From UBA10649 sp963842725 (GTDB lineage Bacteria; Actinomycetota; Actinomycetes; S36-B12), in the NCBI GenBank assembly GCA_963842725.1, contig CAWJHN010000004.1, positions 558,001 to 622,000 on the forward strand: 64,000 bases of DNA, given 5' to 3'. Position numbers and translations under genes: made by a program. The notes under the pieces are model-generated. The model had not been told where the DNA came from, made no database searches, and was given only the letters and a program-made list of their open reading frames with translations. This document shows positions 33,800 to 40,990 of the stretch, one piece after another; positions within the stretch are counted from its first letter, which is position 1; each line of letters opens with the position of its first letter.

Positions 33800-34585
33800 A
33801 TGGGCGGCAGGGTCGATGGCAAGGCCATCATCATCACCGGTGCGGGCAGCGGCCTGGGGCGCGCCTTCGCCCGAGCCCTGGCCCGCGAAGGGGCGACCGT
33901 GGGCGTGCTCGACCTGCGAGCGGATGCGGCCCAGGCGGTCGTCGACGAGATCTCCGCGGACGGTGACGCTGCGGTCGCGCTGTCCGCCGACGTGAGCAAG
34001 CGTGATCAGGTGGTGGCGGCGTTCGACGCCTTCATGGCCGTGACCGGCCGACTCGACGTGCTGTTCAACAACGCCGGATTCAACGTGCCCATGCACCTGC
34101 TCGACGTCACGGAGGAGAACTGGCGCTCGATCATGGACGTCAACGGCCTGGGAGTCCTGATCGGGATCCAGGAGGGTGCCAAGCGCATGATCCCCACCGG
34201 CGGCGGGAAGATCGTCAATACGTCGTCGATCGCCGGACGTCAGGGCTACCCGAGCTTCGCGCCGTACTGCGCGAGCAAGCATGCGGTCAACGCCCTCACG
34301 CAGGCCGCCGCCCGCGGACTGGCCGAGTACAACATCACCTGCAACGCGTTCGCACCCGGTGTCGTGCTCACGCCGCTGTGGGACAAGCTCGACGAGGACC
34401 TGATGAGCATCGGCGACTCAGCGCGCCCCGGCCAGGCCGTCGAGGACTTCTCGGCGCCCATCCTGCGAGGCCGGGCGGCCGATCCGGAGGACATCGTCGG
34501 CACGGCCATGTACCTGGCGTCCTCGGACTCTGACTACCTCACGGGGCAGGTCATCATGATCGACGGCGGCATGGTCCTGATCTAG
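33800..34585 (+). CDS. Short-chain dehydrogenase/reductase (SDR)
   Basis: This 261-residue classical SDR has ITGAGSGLGRA, NNAGFN, the catalytic Ser in NTSSIAG, YCASKHAV with Tyr and Lys, and the C-terminal LTGQVIMIDGG. The Asp in VGVLDLRAD indicates NAD(H) use. Operon partner of the cupin. Substrate unknown; probably a hydroxy intermediate of the catabolic route. Confidence 0.87.
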   Translation: MGGRVDGKAIIITGAGSGLGRAFARALAREGATVGVLDLRADAAQAVVDEISADGDAAVALSADVSKRDQVVAAFDAFMAVTGRLDVLFNNAGFNVPMHLLDVTEENWRSIMDVNGLGVLIGIQEGAKRMIPTGGGKIVNTSSIAGRQGYPSFAPYCASKHAVNALTQAAARGLAEYNITCNAFAPGVVLTPLWDKLDEDLMSIGDSARPGQAVEDFSAPILRGRAADPEDIVGTAMYLASSDSDYLTGQVIMIDGGMVLI

Positions 34586-34636
34586 GTCGACCACGGCACG
34601 ACGACACCGCTGAGGGCGTTAAGGGTCACTGACCGC

Positions 34637-34642
34637 TACGCT
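34637..34642 (+). promoter_or_regulatory. -10 box (TACGCT) of the XRE-cupin regulator gene
   Basis: TACGCT lies 36 bases upstream of ATG 34678, with a GGAGGA ribosome site near 34664. No convincing -35. Confidence 0.3.
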
Positions 34643-34677
34643 TGCCGCACGCCAGCTAAATCGGAGGAATCGGACAC

Positions 34678-35394
34678 ATGACGGAGACGCTCGCCGATGC
34701 CGACGCGGGTCAGGGCGATCCGGTCGTCAATCTGGGTGCCCGCTTCAAGGATGTCCGACTGCGCTCCGGCATGTCGCTTCGGGAGGTGGCGCGGCAGCTG
34801 GGGGTGTCGCCGTCGTTCATCTCACAGATGGAGAACGGGAAGTCGCAGCCATCCGTGGCCACCCTCTACTCGATGGCTCAGCTCCTGGGGGTGTCGATCG
34901 ACGAGCTCTTCCGGCTGGACGGGGACTCGATCGAGCCGCTGCCATTGACGCTTGTCGATCCTGTTCACGGCACCGTCAACCGTTCCGACTTCAGTTCGCC
35001 GGCCGATGCCTGGCCCAGCCAGGGCAGTACCGAGCGCATCTCCATCGTGCGGAGTTCGGAGCGCCCCCGCCTGGTCATGGACTCCGGCGTCATCTGGGAG
35101 CAGCTGGCCTCGAACCGCCATCGGAACCTGGACTTCATGGAGATCATCTATCCGGCCGGGAGCAGTTCGACAAACGATGGCCGCATGCTCAGGCATCACG
35201 GCATGGAGTACGGCTACCTGCTGAGCGGCGTCCTCGAGATCACCTACGGGTTCGACACGTACACCCTGCACCCCGGCGAGTCCATGTCGCTTGACCCGTC
35301 GGTGCCGCACCTGCTGACGAACCCGGGAACCGCGCCGGCCCGGGGGATCTGGGTCGTGCATCACTTCGTGCCCGCGACGGACGCGGGCGAGTAG
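34678..35394 (+). CDS. XRE-family transcriptional regulator with C-terminal cupin
   Basis: This 238-residue regulator has a helix-turn-helix at about 20-75 (LGARFKDVRLRSGMSLREVARQLGVSPSFISQMENGKSQPSVATL). A C-terminal cupin at about 165-230 (RHHGMEYGYLLSGVLEI, LHPGESMSLDPSVPHLL) should bind a small ligand. Such proteins usually control adjacent catabolic operons. It is flanked by two promoters sharing a near-identical 23-base element ending at the -35, and a third related site lies before the M24 gene; it is the best candidate to bind them. GntR at 28616 is the alternative. Confidence 0.88.
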   Translation: MTETLADADAGQGDPVVNLGARFKDVRLRSGMSLREVARQLGVSPSFISQMENGKSQPSVATLYSMAQLLGVSIDELFRLDGDSIEPLPLTLVDPVHGTVNRSDFSSPADAWPSQGSTERISIVRSSERPRLVMDSGVIWEQLASNRHRNLDFMEIIYPAGSSSTNDGRMLRHHGMEYGYLLSGVLEITYGFDTYTLHPGESMSLDPSVPHLLTNPGTAPARGIWVVHHFVPATDAGE

Positions 35395-35421
35395 ACGCCC
35401 CTGGATCGGCGCGACCAGCGC

Positions 35422-35467
35422 CAATTGTTCAGTAATGGTGGACAACAGCGCCACTCATTCCTAGAGT
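35422..35467 (+). promoter_or_regulatory. Promoter of the alcohol dehydrogenase operon with shared operator motif (site B)
   Basis: TGGACA (-35, 35439-35444), exactly 17 bases, TAGAGT (-10, 35462-35467). The 23-base motif 35422-35444 begins CAATTGTTCAGTAATGG and ends on the last -35 base, as in site A. Outer bases TTGT and ACAA form a loose inverted repeat. Confidence 0.6.
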
Positions 35468-35512
35468 GTGACAACCATTGCTGAACACCTACACCCTCGG
35501 GATGGGCTCATC

Positions 35513-36490
35513 ATGAAGGCTCTGCAGTTCACGGCGCCCGGCGCGTTCTCCGTCAACGACCTGGAGATCCCGGTAATCGCCGACGATGAGGTGCTCCTCG
35601 CCAGTCGAGCGGTGGGCATCTGCCACTCGGACATCGAGTTGCTCGAAGGGCGCTACATCATCCCGTTCGGCTACCCGATCATCCCGGGACATGAGTGGTC
35701 GGCGGAAGTGATCGACACGGGCTCGAAGGTGAGCGGGCTCAAGCCAGGCGACCGGGTGGTCGGCGAGTGCGTGATCGGCATGGAGCACTTCGGTTTCAGC
35801 ATCAGTGGCGCGGGCGCGGAGTTCTTCGTGGCCAAGGCCTCCTGGCTGCACAAGATCCCGGACAACGTGAGCTGGACGCAGGGCGCTCTGGTGGAGCCCT
35901 TCAGCTGCGGCTACTACGCGACGGTTCGCGCCGACAACCTTGATGGCAGCGACACGGCCGTCGTGCTCGGTGCCGGTCCCATCGGCCTCGGCGTGGTCGC
36001 TGCTGCTGCGGCGAAGGGCGTCAGGGTCATCGTGGCCGAGCCCTCGGCCGCGCGTGTGGAGATCGCCATGAAGCTCGGAGCCGAGTCCGCTGTCGACCCG
36101 AGCAGCGATGACTTCCTTGATCGTGTCGCGGAGCTGACCGATGGCAAGGGAGCGAGCGTCGTCTTCGAGGCGAGCGGCAAGCCCGCGGCCATGGCCTCTG
36201 CCCTTGAGGTGGCGGGTTTCCAGGCTCGACTCGTGTACATCGGCATCGACGTCGGCGGCAGTGCTCCCGCCAAGCTCGGACTCTTCCAGTCCAAGGAGCT
36301 CCAGGCCCGGGGCATCATCGGCTCACCGGGCGTCTGGCCGCAGACCATCGCCTTCCTCGCGCGGACGGGTATCGACCTGTCACCGCTGGTGACGAGCACC
36401 TTCGACATCTCGGAGGCGGACAAGGCGATCCAGACGGTGCTCGACGACAAGAGCCAGGTCAAGGTCCACTACACGTCGACGGCGAGCTGA
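35513..36490 (+). CDS. Medium-chain alcohol dehydrogenase lacking the structural-zinc loop
   Basis: This is a 325-residue MDR-family enzyme. Catalytic zinc ligands are visible (Cys in GICHSD, His and Glu in PGHEW, Glu in ALVEPFSCG) and the NAD fold has VLGAGPIGLGVVAAAAA. The usual four-Cys structural-zinc lobe between GECV and GAGAEFF is absent, making the protein shorter than average. ATG 35513 is chosen because the predicted -10 (35462-35467) puts transcription start near 35474, after the alternative GTG 35468. The next dehydrogenase begins 5 bases downstream. It probably oxidises a polyol or sugar alcohol. Confidence 0.85.
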   Translation: MKALQFTAPGAFSVNDLEIPVIADDEVLLASRAVGICHSDIELLEGRYIIPFGYPIIPGHEWSAEVIDTGSKVSGLKPGDRVVGECVIGMEHFGFSISGAGAEFFVAKASWLHKIPDNVSWTQGALVEPFSCGYYATVRADNLDGSDTAVVLGAGPIGLGVVAAAAAKGVRVIVAEPSAARVEIAMKLGAESAVDPSSDDFLDRVAELTDGKGASVVFEASGKPAAMASALEVAGFQARLVYIGIDVGGSAPAKLGLFQSKELQARGIIGSPGVWPQTIAFLARTGIDLSPLVTSTFDISEADKAIQTVLDDKSQVKVHYTSTAS

Positions 36491-36494
36491 CGCC

Positions 36495-37547
36495 GTGCGA
36501 GCCGGAGTTCTCTACGCGCCGCACGATCTTCGCGTCGAGGAGCGTCCTGACCCTTCGTTCGGTGACGATGACCTCGTCGTCCAGGTGGCGTACAACGGCC
36601 TGTGCGGGACCGACGCGACGGAGTACTCCAAGGGCCCGATGATGGTCCCCCTGCACACTCCGCACCCGGGGAGCGGGCATGTCGGACCCACGATTCTCGG
36701 GCACGAGTTCATCGGGACGGTCGTGGATGCCGGGGCGAACGTCAGGCACCGGGTCGGCGAGCGGATCGCCTGCGGTGCGGGCGTGTCATGCGGCGTGTGC
36801 GCGTGGTGCCTGGCGGGGCGCACGAACCTGTGCGCGACCTACTACACGCTCGGCCTGAGCACCCATGGCGGCCTCGCGGAGTTCGTCGCTGCCCCGTCGC
36901 GGATCTGCGTGTCGATCCCGGACTCGTGTGCCGACATGGATGCCGCGCTGGCCCAGCCGCTGGCCGTCGGCATCCACAGCGTCCGACGCGCCCACATCTC
37001 CCCGGGTGACACGATCGTGCTGCTCGGCGTCGGCGCCATCGGCTCGTTCATCTGCTCGGCGCTGAGCGCGCACGACGGACCGGTGATCGCGATGGACATC
37101 GACGCGGGACGCCTTGATGTGGCCCGACGGCTCGGTGCGACGGACACCCTGCTGATCGCCCCGGACGCGGCGCCAGGCGATATCAGGGGACTCCTGCCCG
37201 CGGGCGCGGAGACCGTGTTCGAGACCTCGGGTGTGCTGGGTTCGGCCGAACGGGCGTTCGCCCTCGCGGCACGCGGCGGCAACGTGGTCCTGGTGGGGCT
37301 GAACAAGACCCCCCAGCCACTGGCCCTCGCGGACATCGTCCTGCGAGAGGTGAACGTCCAGACGACAGTCGCCCACGTGTGCGGAACGGACATCCCGGAG
37401 GCACTCGAACTGCTGGACCGGACGCATCTCTCGGAGATCCTTCCGGCTCACGTGGTGTCCTTGGAAGACGTGGTCGCGCAGGGCCTTGATCCCCTGTCCC
37501 AGGGCACGGCCCACGGCAAGCTCCTGGTGGATCCGCGCCATGGCTGA
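36495..37547 (+). CDS. Zinc-dependent medium-chain alcohol dehydrogenase
   Basis: This 350-residue MDR enzyme has both zinc sites. Catalytic Cys is in YNGLCGTD and His/Glu in LGHEFIG; structural Cys residues are in GVSCGVCAWCLAGRTNLC. The NAD fold has LLGVGAIGSFICSAL. It resembles threonine/butanediol/sorbitol-dehydrogenase relatives. GTG 36495 follows the previous stop by 4 bases; its 3' end overlaps the next gene by 8 bases. Part of the ADH-ADH-HIBADH operon starting at site B. Confidence 0.87.
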   Translation: MRAGVLYAPHDLRVEERPDPSFGDDDLVVQVAYNGLCGTDATEYSKGPMMVPLHTPHPGSGHVGPTILGHEFIGTVVDAGANVRHRVGERIACGAGVSCGVCAWCLAGRTNLCATYYTLGLSTHGGLAEFVAAPSRICVSIPDSCADMDAALAQPLAVGIHSVRRAHISPGDTIVLLGVGAIGSFICSALSAHDGPVIAMDIDAGRLDVARRLGATDTLLIAPDAAPGDIRGLLPAGAETVFETSGVLGSAERAFALAARGGNVVLVGLNKTPQPLALADIVLREVNVQTTVAHVCGTDIPEALELLDRTHLSEILPAHVVSLEDVVAQGLDPLSQGTAHGKLLVDPRHG

Positions 37548-38415
37548 CGTGACGGTCCTGGGCGTCGGACGAATGGGCGCCGCCATGGCAAGGAAGCTGG
37601 ACGAGTCGGGGCATCGTGTCACCGTCTGGAACCGCAGCCCGGCCGCGGCCGAGGCGCTGGCGACCGACTGCTCCGTGACGGTCTCGGCCACGCCGCACGA
37701 CGCCGTCACAGGCGCTGATCTGGTCATCTCGATGCTCGCCGACGGACCGGCCACCGTCTCGGTCCTGCTCGACCCCGCCGTCCTGGGTGCGCTGGCGCGG
37801 GGCGTCATCGTGTGCGACATGGCCACGAGCGGCGTCCCGGCCGCGAAGGAGCTCGACGAGGCGCTCACCGCGGTCGGAGTCCGCTTCGTCGATGCTCCCG
37901 TGTCGGGAAGCGTGCCGACCATCGCGGCCGGTCAGCTCCTGGTCATGGCAAGCGGCAGCGCGAGCGGAGTCGCGGACGCCGAGCCCATCCTGTCCGCCTT
38001 CGCGAAGAAGGTCGTCCGTGTGGGTGAGGCGGGGGCGGGGCAGGCCATGAAGCTGGCCGTCAACCTCGTGGTGCACACCCTGAACGCCGCCGTCAGCGAG
38101 GCGCTGGCCCTCGCCACTGGAGCAGGTGTTGGCCTGGAGGCGGCATACGACATCTTCCAGGACAGCGTGATAGCAGCACCCTTCGTCAACTACAAGCGAC
38201 CGGCCTTCCTTGATCCGAGCACTCCGGTGGCCATGAGCCTGGCGCTGACGCGCAAGGACCTTGAGCTGATCACGTCGTTCGCGGCCGAGCAGGGCCTGCT
38301 GGCCGGCGTGGTGGATGCAGTCCGCGACGAGGTCTCGGCTGCGTGCGATGCGGGCTTCTCGGACCAGGACATGGCCGCCCTGTCCCGCTACCTGGTGACC
38401 CGGTCGGCCGACTGA
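37540..38415 (+). CDS. NAD(P)-dependent beta-hydroxyacid dehydrogenase (3-hydroxyisobutyrate dehydrogenase type)
   Basis: This 291-residue protein has the N-terminal Rossmann motif LGVGRMGAAMARKL, the substrate-binding DAPVSGSVPTIAAGQL and the catalytic Lys in GAGQAMKLAVN. Family members oxidise 3-hydroxyisobutyrate, glycerate/tartronate semialdehyde or L-threonate. In a kinase-free polyol cluster a C3-C5 hydroxyacid substrate is plausible but unproven. ATG 37540 lies 8 bases inside the preceding gene. Confidence 0.85.
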   Translation: MADVTVLGVGRMGAAMARKLDESGHRVTVWNRSPAAAEALATDCSVTVSATPHDAVTGADLVISMLADGPATVSVLLDPAVLGALARGVIVCDMATSGVPAAKELDEALTAVGVRFVDAPVSGSVPTIAAGQLLVMASGSASGVADAEPILSAFAKKVVRVGEAGAGQAMKLAVNLVVHTLNAAVSEALALATGAGVGLEAAYDIFQDSVIAAPFVNYKRPAFLDPSTPVAMSLALTRKDLELITSFAAEQGLLAGVVDAVRDEVSAACDAGFSDQDMAALSRYLVTRSAD

Positions 38416-38515
38416 GTCCGGACGACCACAGGGGGCACCCCGTCGCGGTGTCCGCGAGCTCGGCGTCCCGACCGGTCCCGGCCAATCGTCTTTACCACAT
38501 CGTTATGTGAATCCC

Positions 38516-38544
38516 TTGTGAACAGTATGGGCCAACTGTAAAGT
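38516..38544 (+). promoter_or_regulatory. Promoter of the ABC permease gene
   Basis: TTGTGA (-35), 17 bases, TAAAGT (-10). Transcription would start near 38551 with a leader of about 53 bases. The TTGTGAACAGTATGG around the -35 loosely resembles the shared operator sites (TTGTnCAGTAATGG). Confidence 0.5.
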
Positions 38545-38603
38545 CCCGCTAAACGTATGGCCCGGATCACAGTTCAGCCTGAGCAGACAGAGCGGGAGGC
38601 GAG

Positions 38604-39623
38604 ATGGCAGACGCGGGAGCGGCGAAGGTCGCAGAGCGGGCACCGTTCTGGGACCGGGTCCCGCGCGGCATGATCACGGTGACCGTGGCCGTGGTCGGAC
38701 TGTTCGTCCTCAGTGCCCTCATCGCACCCTCCAGCGTCACCAAGGGACCGCTGCTGGGAATGCTGCCGTTCGCGTCGGTACTCGCCATCGTGGCCCTGGG
38801 CCAGACACTCGTCGTCCAGCAGGGCGGAATCGACCTGTCCGTGCCTGGCGCAGTGTCCCTCACGGTCGTCATCGCGACGCATCAGGCGAGCGGCGACGAT
38901 GCCCGCCTGCTGCCCGCCGTCATGATCGCGCTGGTGGTGCTCCTCGTCGCCGGAGCCCTCAACGGGGTCGTCATCGGCCGGCTGGGCCTCAATCCGATCA
39001 TTGCCACGCTTGGCATGAACGCGCTGCTGTATGCGGTCGTGCTCTGGCTGTCCGGGGGCATCCCGCGGCAGACGACGGACCTGCTGGCGAAGATCGCTGC
39101 AGGGCTGACGCTGGGCATTCCCAACTCCGTCTTCTTCGCGATCGCCGCCACGGTCGTCGTGACTGTGGCCGTCAAGAAGACGGTCGCTGGTCGTCGGTTC
39201 GAGGCGGTCGGGGCGAACACCGTGGCCGCCTGGGCCGCAGGGCTGCGTGTGAAGCGTCACCGCACAGGTGCCTATGTCTGGGCAATGGTCCTGTACTGGC
39301 TGGCCGGATGCCTCCTCGCCGGAATCCTGAACAAGCCGACCGCCTACCAGGGCGACTCCTACCTGCTTCCGTCGGTGGCTGCCGTGGTCCTCGGCGGCAC
39401 GTCGCTCCTGGGTGGCCGAGGCTTCCCGGTGGCCACCGTCCTTGCAGCCCTCTTCCTGTCGCAGCTCGATTCGTTCGTGCTGGCGCTCGGTGTCTCGTTC
39501 GCGGCCAGGACGCTGGTCGAGGCCGCCGCACTGGCCATCGGCGTCGCCCTCTACACCGTCGACTGGAAGGCGATCCGTGAACGCGTCTTCCGTGGCCGTA
39601 GTTCCGTAGCCCCAAGTACCTAG
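38604..39623 (+). CDS. ABC transporter permease, CUT2/branched (RbsC-type)
   Basis: This is a 339-residue permease with about nine helices and the BPD_transp_2 signature VVQQGGIDLSVPGAVSL near residue 73 and VVLGGTSLLGGRGFPVATVLAA near the C-terminus. It imports sugars, polyols or similar small polar compounds. A second permease of the same family is fused to the ATPase at 40991, so the channel is probably a heterodimer. It has its own promoter and ends 107 bases before the binding-protein gene. Confidence 0.9.
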   Translation: MADAGAAKVAERAPFWDRVPRGMITVTVAVVGLFVLSALIAPSSVTKGPLLGMLPFASVLAIVALGQTLVVQQGGIDLSVPGAVSLTVVIATHQASGDDARLLPAVMIALVVLLVAGALNGVVIGRLGLNPIIATLGMNALLYAVVLWLSGGIPRQTTDLLAKIAAGLTLGIPNSVFFAIAATVVVTVAVKKTVAGRRFEAVGANTVAAWAAGLRVKRHRTGAYVWAMVLYWLAGCLLAGILNKPTAYQGDSYLLPSVAAVVLGGTSLLGGRGFPVATVLAALFLSQLDSFVLALGVSFAARTLVEAAALAIGVALYTVDWKAIRERVFRGRSSVAPST

Positions 39624-39730
39624 CTTCCAGGGGTCGTCGCACCGCGGCGACCTTCACCACCATGAATTTCCGGTGACTGCATCGGGAAGTCCGCGGCGCA
39701 AGTGCCGCCCCAACAAGAAGGGAAGAACGG

Positions 39731-40894
39731 ATGACACGCTCGCGTAATCGCGTCATCTTGGTTGCAACTGTTGGAGTTGCCGCTCTTGCACTGTCTGCGT
39801 GCGGCGGCTCGTCGACAAGCAGCGAATCCACCTCTGCCGCCGCGGAAGCCTCGTCTGCAGCACCCGCCGCATCGTCGGCAGCACCCGAGGCAACGACCGA
39901 GGCCGCCGGAGACGTTCCGGCGTGGTGCGGTCCGAATGAGATCACACTCGGGTTCGCTGACGGCTTCGGCGGCAACAGCTGGCGCCTGGTGACGACCGAG
40001 TCCGGCAAGGACGAGGCGGCCAAGTGCCCCAGCGTCAAGGAGCTGATCTACACCGACGGTCAGGGCGACCTGCAGAAGTCCATCTCCGACATCCAGGGAA
40101 TGGTCGCCAAGGGCGTCAACGCCCTCGTTGTCTTCCCGGACGCCAGTGAGGCAATCCTGCCGACCCTCAAGGAGGCGTTCGACGCTGGTGTCGTCACGGT
40201 TCCCTACCGCGTGTTCCCCGGTGGTGCCGACGGAGTCGACTACACCAAGTACGTCGCCCTCGATGCGGCGAACGACGGGCACAACTACGCGGAGTGGATC
40301 AAGAAGGCACTGCCGGACGGCGGCACTGTCCTGGTGCTGAGCGGACCCAAGGGCAACAGCCAGGGCACGCTCATGGCGGAGCAGCTGCGTACCGAGCTTG
40401 GCGCCGAGGGCGACAAGTACTCCTTCATCGGTGAGGAGCCCTTCGAGGTCACGAACTGGGATCCGGCGCTGAGCCAGCAGGTGCTCACCGCAGCGATCGC
40501 CAAGTACCCGCAGATCGACGCGATCGCGTCGGACTTCGGACCGTCCCTCGTCGGCGCGCTGCCCGAGTTCACCAAGGCCGGCAAGAAGATCCCGGCACTG
40601 GCCACCTCGGACGGCAACGTCCTCGGCTGCTTCTGGGAGGACCAGAAGGCTGCGGGCAACGAGTTCCCGATGATGACGGTTGCGACCGGCAACGATCACG
40701 CTCGTACGGCCATCGACTACGCCGTCGCGGTAGCGACGGGTGGCGAGGTGCCGGCGACGGCCGCTCACCAGCACGCCCTGTTCGAGGACAGCCTGGACCC
40801 GGGCATGCCGGTCCAGTGCGAGCGGGACCTGCCCGGTGACATCTACCTCTCCGCCGAACTGTCGGGTGAGGCTCAGGCAGCACTCATGAAGTAG
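39731..40894 (+). CDS. ABC transporter substrate-binding lipoprotein (ribose/CUT2 type)
   Basis: This is a 387-residue exported lipoprotein. The signal peptide ends in a lipobox ALSAC with Cys24, followed by a Ser/Ala/Glu-rich tether to about residue 60. The mature part is a periplasmic-binding-protein type 1 fold (LGFADGFGGNSWR, KGVNALVVFPDASEAILPTLKEAFDAGV, VLVLSGPKGNSQG, IDAIASDFG). It captures the imported compound; the ligand is unknown. The ribosome site is AAGAAGGGAAG. A strong hairpin follows the gene. Confidence 0.92.
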   Translation: MTRSRNRVILVATVGVAALALSACGGSSTSSESTSAAAEASSAAPAASSAAPEATTEAAGDVPAWCGPNEITLGFADGFGGNSWRLVTTESGKDEAAKCPSVKELIYTDGQGDLQKSISDIQGMVAKGVNALVVFPDASEAILPTLKEAFDAGVVTVPYRVFPGGADGVDYTKYVALDAANDGHNYAEWIKKALPDGGTVLVLSGPKGNSQGTLMAEQLRTELGAEGDKYSFIGEEPFEVTNWDPALSQQVLTAAIAKYPQIDAIASDFGPSLVGALPEFTKAGKKIPALATSDGNVLGCFWEDQKAAGNEFPMMTVATGNDHARTAIDYAVAVATGGEVPATAAHQHALFEDSLDPGMPVQCERDLPGDIYLSAELSGEAQAALMK

Positions 40895-40905
40895 TCATTG
40901 GGTCG

Positions 40906-40942
40906 CGTGGGTGGCCATGGTCGCAATCCGTGGCCACCCACG
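40906..40942 (+). terminator. Intercistronic hairpin after the binding-protein gene
   Basis: CGTGGGTGGCCA (40906-40917) pairs perfectly with TGGCCACCCACG (40931-40942) across a 13-base loop. It lies between the binding-protein and ATPase genes, where such stems often protect the upstream message or partly terminate, giving excess binding protein. Confidence 0.6.
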
Positions 40943-40990
40943 ATCCGATGGAAGGCAATCCCCACTCTTGCCCAAGGAGCAGGTGAACTG

